A DNA stretch of 64,000 bases from VMCP01 sp964415065 (GTDB lineage Bacteria; Bacteroidota; Bacteroidia; NS11-12g; UBA955). Each line of letters begins with the position of its first letter. Position 1 is the first letter of the stretch. The stretch lies in contig CAYPYX010000010.1 in the NCBI GenBank assembly GCA_964415065.1, positions 5,429-69,428 on the forward strand. Direction: 5' to 3'. A program made the position numbers and the translations under genes. Of this stretch, positions 24,879 through 34,806 are shown one piece after another. The notes under the pieces are model-generated. The model was given only the letters and a program-made list of their open reading frames with translations, ran no database searches and was not told the origin of the DNA.

Positions 24879-26498
24879 ATGAAAAACGAAAAACAAATTA
24901 AACATATATCGCTCCCCGCGGAAGGTTTCGCTGGGTTGAAGCAAAATTTTAGTTCCGATTTTATGTCGGGATTTTTTATATTCTTGTTGGCTTTGCCACT
25001 GAGTTTAGGAATTTCAAAAGCAAGTGAGTTTCCTGCAATTATGGGACTGATTACAGCCATGATTGGTGGAGTAGTGGTGTCATGGATTGCTGGATCGCGA
25101 TTAACAATTAAGGGTCCAGCTGCAGGGTTAATTGTAATTGTAGCGGGTGCAGTAGCCGAATTCGGTAAAGGAGATGCCTTGTTGGGTTGGAAATTGGCAT
25201 TGGGCGCCATTTTTGTTGCAAGCATCATTCAAATATTATTCGGTTTAATTCGCTTAGGATCGTTGGTGGATTTTTTCCCACTGAGTGCAATTCACGGAAT
25301 GTTGGCTGCCATCGGAATTATTATTATCAGTAAACAGGCGCATCAAATATTTGGAGTTACCCCCAAAGACAGTTTAGGGCATGTTTTGTCTGAACCCATA
25401 GATTTAATTCGGGCCATCCCTAAAAGTATGATTCTCGCAGATCACAATTCCCTGATAATTGGTGTAGTAAGCTTGCTTATTGTGTTTTTATGGCCATTGG
25501 TGAAGCATCCCATACTTAAAAAAGTGCCAAGTCCAATTTTGGTTTTAGGGGTTGCTATTCCACTATCCAAAGGTATACATTTGGATCCTAAGTACTTGAT
25601 TCATTTCGGAGATGATTTAATTCATACATTGAAAATTAACATTCAATTTGGAGGAATGACAGAGACTGGAACCTTTATTAAATATGTACTCATGTTCGCA
25701 CTGGTGGGAAGTTTGGAAAGTTTATTAACGGTAAAAGCAGTAGATGCGATGGATCCATTTCGCAGAAAGTCCAATGCTAATAAAGATTTGATAGCCGTTG
25801 GTATCGGTAATATGATTAGTTCAATTTTGGGTGGTTTGCCTATGATTTCTGAAGTAGCTCGAAGCAGTGCAAACGTTAATAATGGTGCAAAAACGCGATT
25901 TGCTAACTTTTGGCATGGGGCACTGATGTTATTGTTTTTGCTATTTGATCTTGAATTCTCTGATTTGATACCTCAAGGAGCATTGGCTGCATTGCTTATT
26001 GGAGTAGGCGTGAAATTAGCTAGTCCGAAAGAGTTTGGTCGCATGGCAAAAATAGGTCCTGAGCAGTTGGCTGTATTTATCACTACCATTGTTGTAACTC
26101 TCTTGACGGATTTGCTCTTAGGTATTTTTGCAGGAATTGTGATAAAAATTATTCTTCAAACCATTTTAGGTGCACCGTTGAAATCCGCATTTAAATTGGA
26201 TTATGAACAAAGGGGTAATGTATTATATGTAAAAAAAGCAGCTGTATTTTCCAATTGGTTGAAATTAAATAAAATAATTGCAAGTTTTAATCAAAAGGAT
26301 ATCTATAAGTTGGATTTTTCACAATGCAGAATAATTGATCATACGGTACAGGAAAATCTACACCATTTGATTCGAGAGTTTGAAAATTCGGGTGGATTGT
26401 TGGAAGTAACTGGAGTGGATGATATGAAATACACTTCCAAGTCTAAACACCATATGTCTACACGGTATCGTTCTCGTAGAACCGTTGTTTCACAGTAA
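24879..26498 (+). CDS. SulP-family anion/bicarbonate transporter
   Basis: About 539 residues from MKNEKQIKHISLP. A SulP/SLC26 transporter with 12 or so membrane helices; the N-terminal signature is FIFLLALPLSLGISKASEFP and GPAAGLIVIVAGAVAEFG. A C-terminal STAS-like segment (YKLDFSQCRIIDHTVQENL) lies in the cytosol. First gene of an operon with DabA, DabB and a porin, which points to bicarbonate rather than sulfate as substrate. The upstream in-frame ATG at 24840 would add 13 unlikely residues. Confidence 0.85.
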   Translation: MKNEKQIKHISLPAEGFAGLKQNFSSDFMSGFFIFLLALPLSLGISKASEFPAIMGLITAMIGGVVVSWIAGSRLTIKGPAAGLIVIVAGAVAEFGKGDALLGWKLALGAIFVASIIQILFGLIRLGSLVDFFPLSAIHGMLAAIGIIIISKQAHQIFGVTPKDSLGHVLSEPIDLIRAIPKSMILADHNSLIIGVVSLLIVFLWPLVKHPILKKVPSPILVLGVAIPLSKGIHLDPKYLIHFGDDLIHTLKINIQFGGMTETGTFIKYVLMFALVGSLESLLTVKAVDAMDPFRRKSNANKDLIAVGIGNMISSILGGLPMISEVARSSANVNNGAKTRFANFWHGALMLLFLLFDLEFSDLIPQGALAALLIGVGVKLASPKEFGRMAKIGPEQLAVFITTIVVTLLTDLLLGIFAGIVIKIILQTILGAPLKSAFKLDYEQRGNVLYVKKAAVFSNWLKLNKIIASFNQKDIYKLDFSQCRIIDHTVQENLHHLIREFENSGGLLEVTGVDDMKYTSKSKHHMSTRYRSRRTVVSQ

Positions 26499-26513
26499 AA
26501 TCGTTCGGGATTT

Positions 26514-29105
26514 ATGAAACAAGAAAATGAAATTGAGAACAAATACTTGTCTCAAATCAGACATTTATTGCCCAGTCAGGCACCATTGAAAGATTTTGTG
26601 CATCATAATACACTTCATCACTTTCAGGAATTACCGTTTTTAAACGCTATCGAGACGTATTTTCAAGAGCTAGGTATCAAAAATATTTACGATTTAAAAA
26701 CGTATTTAGACTGGTTTAATCAAGGTGTAATTTCTAGAGATGCTTTGACTTTTGTCCTTTCTAGAGATAAAAACAAGAAACACTACACTGTAGACCAGTG
26801 GGTAGATTATACTCGAAATCAAATTGAAATTTACGAGAATCAGTTGCAATGGCACCCTAAAGTGAAAACCTTGAAGGGTTTGTGGAAGCGTAAATTGAAC
26901 TTGGATGTTGATGCGGTTGTGTATCCAGTTTTATTTCGTTGGATTTCCAATTATATGGATCAAGGAATTTCAGAATTGGAAAACGAACTGTGGAGCGAGG
27001 GCTTGTGGGCGGATTTCAAAACTATTAATAAACAGAGTTTCGTATCTGTATTAAAGCATCCCCATTCTAAATGGATACTGGAGGAAAGCCAGAGTCCAGA
27101 ATCAGCTTTGAATACACTTTTGAATGAGTTAGTGGGAGATGAGTCGCTGGGATTTGAATATTTGAAAGAGCAACAACTCATGCATCCAGGTTGGTCAGGG
27201 TTGGTTTCAGTGGTAGAACAGAATCCTCGACATTTGATTTTGCCTCGAAAAGTTCGATTGGTTGAGTTTATAGCTATTGAATTATTATTGGAATTTGACT
27301 TTTTGGTGTCTCACGTTAAAAAGGGAACTTCGTTCAAATTGTGTGATTTATTGGATACCGAATTTGTTCAACTTTCAACAGGTCCAAAGCCGGATTTTTC
27401 TACAGAAAATATTTGGCAATTAGCTTTCGAATGGACCTACTATTCAACCGTAATTAATCAAATTCAAACCAGCACTTTAAGTAGTTCTCAGAAAGAGAAT
27501 TCCGGTTCATTTGCAACATATCAAGCGCTTTTTTGCATCGATGATCGCGAGGGAAGTTTGCGAAGTCATCTAGAGGAAATATCCGATAATTCAGTTCAGA
27601 CTTTTGGAATACCGGGATTTTTTGGGATTGAATTTTATTACCAAGGATTGGGAATGGTACACGCTTCCAAAAGTTGTCCTGCGCCAGTTACTCCTCACGT
27701 ATTGATTAAGGAGCAACATCCAAATTCACATCGATTGAACAACCAAAATCGGTTGAAACAGAATGATTCGAGCCAGGTACCAATAAACGAGCAAAATCAG
27801 AATGCTTCAAGCACAAGGAATACGTCCCCCGAAAAAATAAAAAATGACCCAATTCTTCATCGAAATACGCATAAATCGATTCACGGAATAATGGGTTCCA
27901 TAGGGCTCGGATTTGCAGCAGGATATAGATTGGTAAAGCAAATGGTTCAACCACAAATGAATCATTATGTTGCGAGTTCAGCCTCTTTTATGAATCCCGA
28001 GTCAAAATTGACGTTGTTGCACATGGGCGTTTTTGAAAATGGACTGCAAGTCGGATTTACACTTGAGGAATTGCTGGTTAGGGCGGAGAATATGCTTCGA
28101 AGTATAGATTTGACACAAAATTTTGCTTCTTTGGTGTATTTGATTGGTCACGGAGCCAGTTCAATTAACAATCCTCATTATGCGGCGTACGATTGCGGTG
28201 CTTGTAGTGGTAGACCAGGTTCAGTTAATGCCAGGCTGATGGCGATGGTGTTGAATTTGCCTGAAATTAGATTGGGTTTAAAGCAAAAAGGTATAGAGAT
28301 ACCTGAAACTACTCGTTTCATCGGTGCTCTACACGATACCACACGCGATGAAATTCAGTTCTACGATTTACATCGAATGCCATCGGATCGGTTGTATGAA
28401 CACGGAAAATTTCAAGATTGGGTTGAAAATGCACTGCTGTATAATTCCGCTGAAAGGTCTCTTGCCTTTACTAATATGAACAGTGTTTTTCATAAATCAG
28501 CACTGAAAAATAAGCAGGGTGTTTCCAAAGAGACATTGAAACAAATCCATCAAGAGGTTTTAAAACGAAGTCTTCGATTGTTTGAAACTCGTCCAGAATA
28601 CAATCATGCAACGAATGCCTTGTGTGTTATTGGAAATCGCAGTTTAACGCAACATGTAGATTTAGATCGCAGGGCTTTTCTGCAGTCGTATAATCCATTT
28701 TCGGATCAAGATGGTTCTATTCTACATTCCATCATGAAGGCCGCTGTTCCCGTTTGTGGCGGAATTAATTTGGAGTATTACTTTTCAAAAGTAAGTCCCG
28801 ATCAAATGGGAGCAGGTAGTAAGCTTCCGCACAACGTAAATGGACTTTTAGGCGTATCAAATGGTGTTGAAGGCGATTTGAGAACGGGTTTGCCAGCTCA
28901 AATGGTGGAAATTCATGATGCCATACGATTGTTAATGGTTATTCAACAATCACCAGAAATACTGGAACAAATTTTAAATCAAGATTCTGTTTTGAAAGAG
29001 TGGTTTGAAAATGAATGGATGCATTTACTCGTAATTCATCCAATCTCGGGAGCAAGTTATTATTATTCTAACGGATCTTTTGTTAACTATTTAATAGAAA
29101 AATAG
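26514..29105 (+). CDS. dabA: DabA inorganic-carbon uptake protein (DUF2309)
   Basis: An 863-residue cytosolic/peripheral protein with a beta-carbonic-anhydrase-like site. Predicted zinc ligands: Cys341 and Asp343 in LFCIDDREGS, His546 in LIGHGASS and Cys561 in AAYDCGACSGR. The 2- and 15-residue spacings match those of the known DabA site. With DabB it forms an energy-driven complex that hydrates CO2 to bicarbonate vectorially. A low-complexity Asn/Gln/Ser-rich insert lies at about residues 400-450. It starts 15 bases after the SulP stop. Confidence 0.92.
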   Translation: MKQENEIENKYLSQIRHLLPSQAPLKDFVHHNTLHHFQELPFLNAIETYFQELGIKNIYDLKTYLDWFNQGVISRDALTFVLSRDKNKKHYTVDQWVDYTRNQIEIYENQLQWHPKVKTLKGLWKRKLNLDVDAVVYPVLFRWISNYMDQGISELENELWSEGLWADFKTINKQSFVSVLKHPHSKWILEESQSPESALNTLLNELVGDESLGFEYLKEQQLMHPGWSGLVSVVEQNPRHLILPRKVRLVEFIAIELLLEFDFLVSHVKKGTSFKLCDLLDTEFVQLSTGPKPDFSTENIWQLAFEWTYYSTVINQIQTSTLSSSQKENSGSFATYQALFCIDDREGSLRSHLEEISDNSVQTFGIPGFFGIEFYYQGLGMVHASKSCPAPVTPHVLIKEQHPNSHRLNNQNRLKQNDSSQVPINEQNQNASSTRNTSPEKIKNDPILHRNTHKSIHGIMGSIGLGFAAGYRLVKQMVQPQMNHYVASSASFMNPESKLTLLHMGVFENGLQVGFTLEELLVRAENMLRSIDLTQNFASLVYLIGHGASSINNPHYAAYDCGACSGRPGSVNARLMAMVLNLPEIRLGLKQKGIEIPETTRFIGALHDTTRDEIQFYDLHRMPSDRLYEHGKFQDWVENALLYNSAERSLAFTNMNSVFHKSALKNKQGVSKETLKQIHQEVLKRSLRLFETRPEYNHATNALCVIGNRSLTQHVDLDRRAFLQSYNPFSDQDGSILHSIMKAAVPVCGGINLEYYFSKVSPDQMGAGSKLPHNVNGLLGVSNGVEGDLRTGLPAQMVEIHDAIRLLMVIQQSPEILEQILNQDSVLKEWFENEWMHLLVIHPISGASYYYSNGSFVNYLIEK

Positions 29106-29106
29106 A

Positions 29107-30978
29107 ATGGGAATACTAAATAATTTTATTTTAATTCCCATTTTGGGATGGGTGATAAGTTTGTTGTGGCAGAGAAAAAGTGAAAAGTTAATTTCCAATA
29201 CAGCATTGCTAACATTGTTGTTGCAGTTGTTGATTTTTCCTGTGTTGATTTATACCTGGTGGTTAACTTCAGAAAAATGGATAAGTCTCTTCGATTTTAC
29301 GCTATACAATTCAGGCGATTATTCATTTAACTTCAGTTTGTATTTCGATAAAATATCGGCAGTTTTCTCTTTAGTGGGAATACTTTTGAGCTTAATAGTG
29401 GTATTCTATACTTCCAAGTATTTACATGGAGAACCGGGGTATAAACGCTTTTTTAACACCATTCAGCTGTTTTTTGTGGGATATAATTTCGTCATCTTTG
29501 GAGGAAATTACGAAACGGTTTTTATAGGTTGGGAAATTCTTGGAATTAGTTCATTTTTATTGATTGCTTTTTATCGTGAACGTTATCTTCCGGTTAAAAA
29601 CGCCGTAAAAGTATTCTTTATTTATCGGATTGGGGATGTAGGGTTTATTTTAGCCATGTGGCTTAGTCATCATGCTTGGCATAGCAACATCAATTTTGCC
29701 CATTTGAATCATGTAGATTTTGTGCGAGATCATTTACAGGAAAGCGCAGGGGTTGGAGTTGCAGTTGGCTTGTTATTCTTTTTGGTAGCGATGGGTAAAA
29801 GTGCGTTGTTTCCATTTTCGAGTTGGCTTCCACGAGCAATGGAAGGGCCAACGCCGTCTTCGGCAATTTTCTACGGTTCTTTGTCTGTGCATTTAGGAGC
29901 TTTTTTGATGCTACGTACTTTGCCTATTGTTTTGCAAGAACCAATGGTTCAAGCTTTTATGATTATGGTTGGAGCAATTACTTCGTTAGTTGGACATTAT
30001 ACAGCAAAGTATCAGTCCACCATTAAATCGCAAGTTGCTTATGGTTCTTTATCCCAAATTGGTTTGATTTTTATTGAGATTGCATTGGGTTGGGTGGATT
30101 TGGCGTTGCTCCATTTTGTTGGAAATGCTTTGTTGAGAACCTACCAATTGTTAGTGAGCCCTTCATCAGTTGTCTATTTAATTCGAAAACAACATCGTTC
30201 CAGTCTTCCCGAAAAGCAGCACTCTCAATTTCTGAATCGGTGGAATTACACAATGTATGTTTTGAGTCTTAAAGAATTCTATATGGAGCAAATTCAATAT
30301 GGATTACTCTGGTATCCATTTAAACAATGCGGTCGATGGTTGAATAAAGTCGATAAACGATATTTTGTGAGTGTAGGTGTAGTGTTGATGGGGTTGTTTA
30401 GTGTGGATTTCTTTGGACTTACTGAGTATTCTCCTGATTGGTGGTTGTCAATAAATCAACACTTATCTCTGGTTTTAGCGATATTTGCATTGTCTTTGGT
30501 GCTATTTGCATTTGGCAACTATAAAAATTCTCTTTTTTCTTGGATATCAATTTCGTTGAGCCATTTGTTCATTGCATTGAGCGTACTCGTAAAGTCTAAA
30601 GGATTTTTAGGGGATGTGGAAATTTACTTAAGTGGAATTTTTATAGCCTCAATTATGGGAATAATCGTATTGAGATACATTCAAAAACAGCATAATATTC
30701 GGTTAAATCACCACTGGGGATTATTTCAATTTTTTCCCAAGTTATCGGTTTTCTTCTTGGTGATTTCACTGATGATGACTGGTTTTCCAATAACTCCAAC
30801 TTTCCTAGGGGAAGATCTAATGTTTACCCATTTGCAAACGAATGAGCCTTTGTTGGCTTCAATCATTGCACTCACATTAATAATCGACGGATTGGTAATT
30901 GTTCGTATATATTCTAGGTTGTTTTTTGTAATTACCCGTGATGAAAACAACCGAAATAAATTTTATAAAAATGCTTAG
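29107..30978 (+). CDS. dabB: DabB, NuoL-like proton-conducting membrane subunit
   Basis: A 623-residue polytopic protein of the NuoL/MrpA family. The key acidic helix GWEILGISSFLLIAFYRERY (about residue 140) and the lysine helix AMGKSALFPFSSWLPRAMEG (about 230) are present, as needed for proton movement. It starts one base after the dabA stop; this pairing defines the DAB complex, in which proton flow through DabB energises DabA. There is no other Complex I gene nearby, so a respiratory or Mrp role is less likely. Confidence 0.9.
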   Translation: MGILNNFILIPILGWVISLLWQRKSEKLISNTALLTLLLQLLIFPVLIYTWWLTSEKWISLFDFTLYNSGDYSFNFSLYFDKISAVFSLVGILLSLIVVFYTSKYLHGEPGYKRFFNTIQLFFVGYNFVIFGGNYETVFIGWEILGISSFLLIAFYRERYLPVKNAVKVFFIYRIGDVGFILAMWLSHHAWHSNINFAHLNHVDFVRDHLQESAGVGVAVGLLFFLVAMGKSALFPFSSWLPRAMEGPTPSSAIFYGSLSVHLGAFLMLRTLPIVLQEPMVQAFMIMVGAITSLVGHYTAKYQSTIKSQVAYGSLSQIGLIFIEIALGWVDLALLHFVGNALLRTYQLLVSPSSVVYLIRKQHRSSLPEKQHSQFLNRWNYTMYVLSLKEFYMEQIQYGLLWYPFKQCGRWLNKVDKRYFVSVGVVLMGLFSVDFFGLTEYSPDWWLSINQHLSLVLAIFALSLVLFAFGNYKNSLFSWISISLSHLFIALSVLVKSKGFLGDVEIYLSGIFIASIMGIIVLRYIQKQHNIRLNHHWGLFQFFPKLSVFFLVISLMMTGFPITPTFLGEDLMFTHLQTNEPLLASIIALTLIIDGLVIVRIYSRLFFVITRDENNRNKFYKNA

Positions 30979-32446
30979 TAAAAGAACCATATTCCATTTA
31001 ATCCTGATTGCCTTTTTAGGGGTCTTTGCCGAAAATTTGAATGCAGAAACTCGAGTTTCCAACATATCTCCTGCTAATTCAAAGTCACCCTATCCAACGT
31101 TGAATTTTACATTTTTGAATCAAACTTGGTTGCGCTTTTCTCAAAATAATGAAGGAACACTTCGTCTGGGAGAATCGGCCTTGAACACTTTAGACATTGG
31201 GTTGAGAAGAACACGTTTCCAGTTGTTCGGAAATGTACATCCTCGGGTTTTTTATTATTTGCAAGTGGGACAAAATAATTTCAATTCCATGTATAACATT
31301 GGAAGTAATCGTAAAAATGCTGTTTTTATTCATGACGCAATTACAGAGTACCAAGTTACCCAAACCAATGCACTGAAAATAGGTGGTGGATTGGGAATTG
31401 CCAACGGTTTGTCGCGCTTTTCTCAGCCGTCTATAGGTACGATTGCAACCATGGATGTCCCCGTTTTTGCCCAAGCTACCGTAGATCAAATCGATCAATT
31501 TTCCCGAAAATTGAGTGTGTACGCTCGTGGTCAATTGGGTAAATTTGATTACCGTTTTGTTCTCAGCGATCCTTTTCCTATTAGCAGTAATGGTTCAACC
31601 TTACCTTCAATTTCTAAAAATGCTCAGTTCAGTCCCCTAAAACACCAAAAACAACTTCAAACCTACTTGATGTATCAGTTTTTTGATCAGGAGGGACATA
31701 CAACGCCCTATATGACTGGTAATTATTTGGGAACGAAGAAAGTGTGGAACATCGCTTTTGGGGCGATTTATCAACCCGATGCAATGTATCGCTTGGGGAA
31801 CTTTGGAGACACAATTTTTGAGGATATGAAGCTATTTTGTGTGGAATCATTTATGGACATACCCATGAATAATCAGTCAGCATTACATGCATATTTGGGG
31901 TATTTTAATTTAAATTATGGTTCGAATTATTTGAGAATGAATGGGATTATGAACCCTGCAAATTCGTCGAACTTAGTTGGGTTGACGAAGGATGTGGGGC
32001 CTCAATATGGAAATAGTTTGCCTATGTTTGGTACGGGACAATCCATCTATTCGGAAGTACATTATTTACTTCCCCAAAGAAGCAAAAGGATAGAAGTTTC
32101 GAATGTGGTTTCTTCTTCAAAAGATGTGCCTGCCACAGCGGGAAATAAAGATGTATCTTCTTCAACAAATGCAGGAGCTGCGGCAAATTCAGCAACTGCT
32201 TCACATGCAATTGTCCCAACGCGATATGGGGTTTATGCATCCGTTAATTGGTCAAAATACGATCGGTTGAATTCCGTTTCAACTCTTGAAAGTCATGTAG
32301 GATTAAATTGTTTTATACAAGGCCACCAAGGAAAGTTAAGTTTGGATGTAGCCAATCGTCCACAAGTTTTGGTTTTCAATAATTCAATTGATCGAGGTTC
32401 CAATTTATGGCAAGCCGTTCTGCAATACCAGATTTTTTTGAATTAA
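30971..32446 (+). CDS. Outer-membrane porin linked to the DAB operon
   Basis: About 491 residues from MLSKRTIFHLIL. The signal peptide ends near AENLNAE (about residue 24). The mature part is beta-barrel-like with alternating aromatic strands (FTFLNQTWLRFSQ, RVFYYLQVGQNNF) and a terminal QYQIFLN ending, similar to phosphate-selective porin O/P types. Its ATG overlaps the dabB stop by eight bases, so translation is coupled. Inference: an anion channel that brings bicarbonate through the outer membrane to the SulP and DAB transporters. Residues 380-415 are a Ser/Ala-rich loop. Confidence 0.75.
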   Translation: MLSKRTIFHLILIAFLGVFAENLNAETRVSNISPANSKSPYPTLNFTFLNQTWLRFSQNNEGTLRLGESALNTLDIGLRRTRFQLFGNVHPRVFYYLQVGQNNFNSMYNIGSNRKNAVFIHDAITEYQVTQTNALKIGGGLGIANGLSRFSQPSIGTIATMDVPVFAQATVDQIDQFSRKLSVYARGQLGKFDYRFVLSDPFPISSNGSTLPSISKNAQFSPLKHQKQLQTYLMYQFFDQEGHTTPYMTGNYLGTKKVWNIAFGAIYQPDAMYRLGNFGDTIFEDMKLFCVESFMDIPMNNQSALHAYLGYFNLNYGSNYLRMNGIMNPANSSNLVGLTKDVGPQYGNSLPMFGTGQSIYSEVHYLLPQRSKRIEVSNVVSSSKDVPATAGNKDVSSSTNAGAAANSATASHAIVPTRYGVYASVNWSKYDRLNSVSTLESHVGLNCFIQGHQGKLSLDVANRPQVLVFNNSIDRGSNLWQAVLQYQIFLN

Positions 32447-32470
32447 ATTGATTAAAACAATAAATGTGTT

Positions 32471-32503
32471 AATGTGAACTCTCGTTATTTGAGAGTTCAC
32501 ATT
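32471..32503. terminator. Bidirectional terminator between porin and ppk1
   Basis: A perfect 13-bp stem, AATGTGAACTCTC with its complement, and a seven-base loop, between convergent genes. AT-rich flanks follow on both sides. Confidence 0.75.
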
Positions 32504-32520
32504 TGACACCAATCATTTTA

Positions 32521-34593
32521 TTAGTGATATTCCTTGTTTTGAAGGTATTTGTATATTTCTAATTGTGATCTAAACTCTACGGATTCTATAGATTCCGGAG
32601 TGAAGTATTCATTATTTTGAATGTTATTTAGAACACGTGCCTTAACATTTTCTTTAAGTTGAATCTCCATTATGTCGATTAGCTCTTGTGAAAATGTTTT
32701 TGAAACGATTGGACAAGTCACCTCAACACGATGATCGAGATTTCGAACCATCCAATCAGCCGAAGATATGTAAACGATGGGATCGTTATTGTTATTGAAA
32801 ATAATTACTCGGGCATGTTCTAAATATTCGTCAACAATGCTGATGCCTCGAATGTCTTTCTTAAATGCTTTTTGATGCGTCGTGGCCGTGCAAATTCCGC
32901 GAACAACCATATCGACTTGCACTCCACTTCGAGCCGCTTTATAGAGAGATTCAATTAGAGTTGGGTCAACCAATGAATTTAATTTTACTAAAATTCTTCG
33001 TTGGCTCTTTCTGCGTTTTATTTCTTTTTCGATTTGTTGAATGAAATGATTTCGGGTATTAAAAGGGCTTGTAATTAGTGTTTTACACGATTTTATTTTA
33101 TCGAGGGATGGGTGTTCTGATTCTAAGCAATCGAAGATCTTATTAATATCCTGAATTATGGACGATTTGGAGGTCATCAACATGTGGTCGCCGTACAATT
33201 GTGCAGTACCTTCATGAAAATTACCGGTAGAAATAAATGCATATTGTAAGGTTTTATTGAATTCACGTTTTTTAATCACGCATAATTTGGCATGAACTTT
33301 CATGTTGGGTACTCCAACGTAAACTTTAATACCTTCTTCTTCTAATATACTCTTCCATTTTAAATTGGCTTCTTCATCAAAACGTGCTTTTAATTCAATA
33401 ACAACTGATACCGTTTTGCCATTGCGAACGGCATTAAGAAGTGCATTAATTACTTTGGAATTCTTAGCCAGACGGTATACGGTAATTCGAATGCTTTGAA
33501 CAAACGGATCAATGGCAGCTTCCCTCAATAAATCGATCACAGAATCAAAACTGTGATAAGGGAAATGCAGCATAACGTCCCGATTTTGAATCACATCCAT
33601 AATTCTGCAGGGTTGTTTTAATAATGGATGCACAAAAGGTTTAGGACGGTATTTTATATCGTGAAATACCTCTTTGGGGAAATCCATAAACGCTTTGAAA
33701 TTATGAATTCTTCCTCCCGCAATGAGGTCAGCTTTTTTATCGAGATTCAGTCTGCGCGTAAGGTAATCCAATAATTGGGGGTCGATTCGTTTGTCGTATA
33801 CGAAACGCGTGGCTTTCCCTTTACTACGTTTCTTTAAATTCTTTTCTAATTCGGTAATAATGTTTGAATTGAAGCCGTTGTCTAAGTCCATTTCAGCATC
33901 TCGAGTCAATTTAATTACGTGACTTTTAAAGCGATCAAATCCAAACGGAGCAAACAAGAATTTTAAATTATAGCGAATAACATCCTCCAACATAATGATA
34001 TGTGTTTCATTTTTGGGGGATGGAAGTATGATGAATCGAGGAATATGTTGCTCTGGAACTTCAATGAGTGCATATCGTTGCAACATAGGATTGTTGGTGT
34101 TGCCAAGTAAACATGCTAAATAAATTGAACGGTCGCGCAACATTGGAGCATGTGGCATACTTTCGATCATTAAGGGAACAATTTGGCTACGAACTCGTTC
34201 TTCAAAGTAATTCTCAACCCATGTTTTTTGATCTTTGCTTAATTCTCGTTCATTTTTTAGGTAAATTTTATATTTAGTACCTAATTCTCGGATGATTTGT
34301 GCAAACGTTTTGTCGAAAGCACTTTGAAGTTTAATGACTTCTTCGTGAATTTGGCTTAAAATGCGTTCTGGATTTTCTTCTAAATGAATTTTAGCAGTTT
34401 GTTTGTTGAGCTTAACCATTTTGTTCAGAGTTCCAACACGAACGCGGAAAAACTCATCTAAGTTATTGGAGAATATCCCTAAAAAACGCAATCTGTTATA
34501 CAAGTGAACTTCATTATCCTGCGCCTCTTGCATTACTCTCTGGTTAAACGATAACCAACTTATGTCCCGAATGATTTTTTTCACTGCATGCAA
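32521..34593 (-). CDS. ppk1: Polyphosphate kinase 1
   Basis: A 690-residue PPK1 of standard length. The N-terminal domain starts RDISWLSFNQRVMQEAQD, with NNLDEFFRVRVG. The phospholipase-D-like catalytic part contains MKVHAKLCVIKKRE (the phosphorylated histidine) and YLEHARVIIF (second histidine), plus the Arg-rich HRVEVTCPI end. It makes polyphosphate from ATP reversibly at the inner membrane. Convergent with the porin gene and independent of the VTC operon 10 kb away, giving this genome two unrelated polyphosphate-synthesis enzymes close together. Confidence 0.93.
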   Translation of the reverse strand: MHAVKKIIRDISWLSFNQRVMQEAQDNEVHLYNRLRFLGIFSNNLDEFFRVRVGTLNKMVKLNKQTAKIHLEENPERILSQIHEEVIKLQSAFDKTFAQIIRELGTKYKIYLKNERELSKDQKTWVENYFEERVRSQIVPLMIESMPHAPMLRDRSIYLACLLGNTNNPMLQRYALIEVPEQHIPRFIILPSPKNETHIIMLEDVIRYNLKFLFAPFGFDRFKSHVIKLTRDAEMDLDNGFNSNIITELEKNLKKRSKGKATRFVYDKRIDPQLLDYLTRRLNLDKKADLIAGGRIHNFKAFMDFPKEVFHDIKYRPKPFVHPLLKQPCRIMDVIQNRDVMLHFPYHSFDSVIDLLREAAIDPFVQSIRITVYRLAKNSKVINALLNAVRNGKTVSVVIELKARFDEEANLKWKSILEEEGIKVYVGVPNMKVHAKLCVIKKREFNKTLQYAFISTGNFHEGTAQLYGDHMLMTSKSSIIQDINKIFDCLESEHPSLDKIKSCKTLITSPFNTRNHFIQQIEKEIKRRKSQRRILVKLNSLVDPTLIESLYKAARSGVQVDMVVRGICTATTHQKAFKKDIRGISIVDEYLEHARVIIFNNNNDPIVYISSADWMVRNLDHRVEVTCPIVSKTFSQELIDIMEIQLKENVKARVLNNIQNNEYFTPESIESVEFRSQLEIYKYLQNKEYH

Positions 34594-34750
34594 AATTATT
34601 GATGTAAATTTAATACTTGTATTAACTGTGTGTTAAAGTAATGTTTTGGAGGTGAAAAGAATTGAGGTGTGGCTTGGTTAAACTAATTTAGTATAATTTA
34701 TGTCTAGGAGTCGGGTTTTGGGTGAATAGTGAGTCTGAAATGCTTAAAAT

Positions 34751-34780
34751 AAAAAAGGCCACCTCCCCGTGGCCCTTTTA
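34751..34780 (-). terminator. Terminator after the TonB-dependent receptor
   Basis: GGCCAC, loop, GTGGCC inside A/T arms; on the minus strand TTTTTTATTTT follows. Belongs to the GGCCACC terminator family repeated at 49.1 and 53.0 kb. Confidence 0.8.
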
Positions 34781-34806
34781 ATCATTCTCTCTATTAAGCG
34801 ATCAAC

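Noticed and set aside
29107..30978. NADH dehydrogenase subunit L or Mrp antiporter
   Set aside because: No other Complex I or Mrp subunits are present, and dabA is directly upstream, which makes DabB the better call.
24879..32446. Evidence for autotrophy
   Set aside because: Only inorganic carbon uptake genes are seen. No RuBisCO, phosphoribulokinase, carboxysome or carbonic anhydrase gene is in the window.
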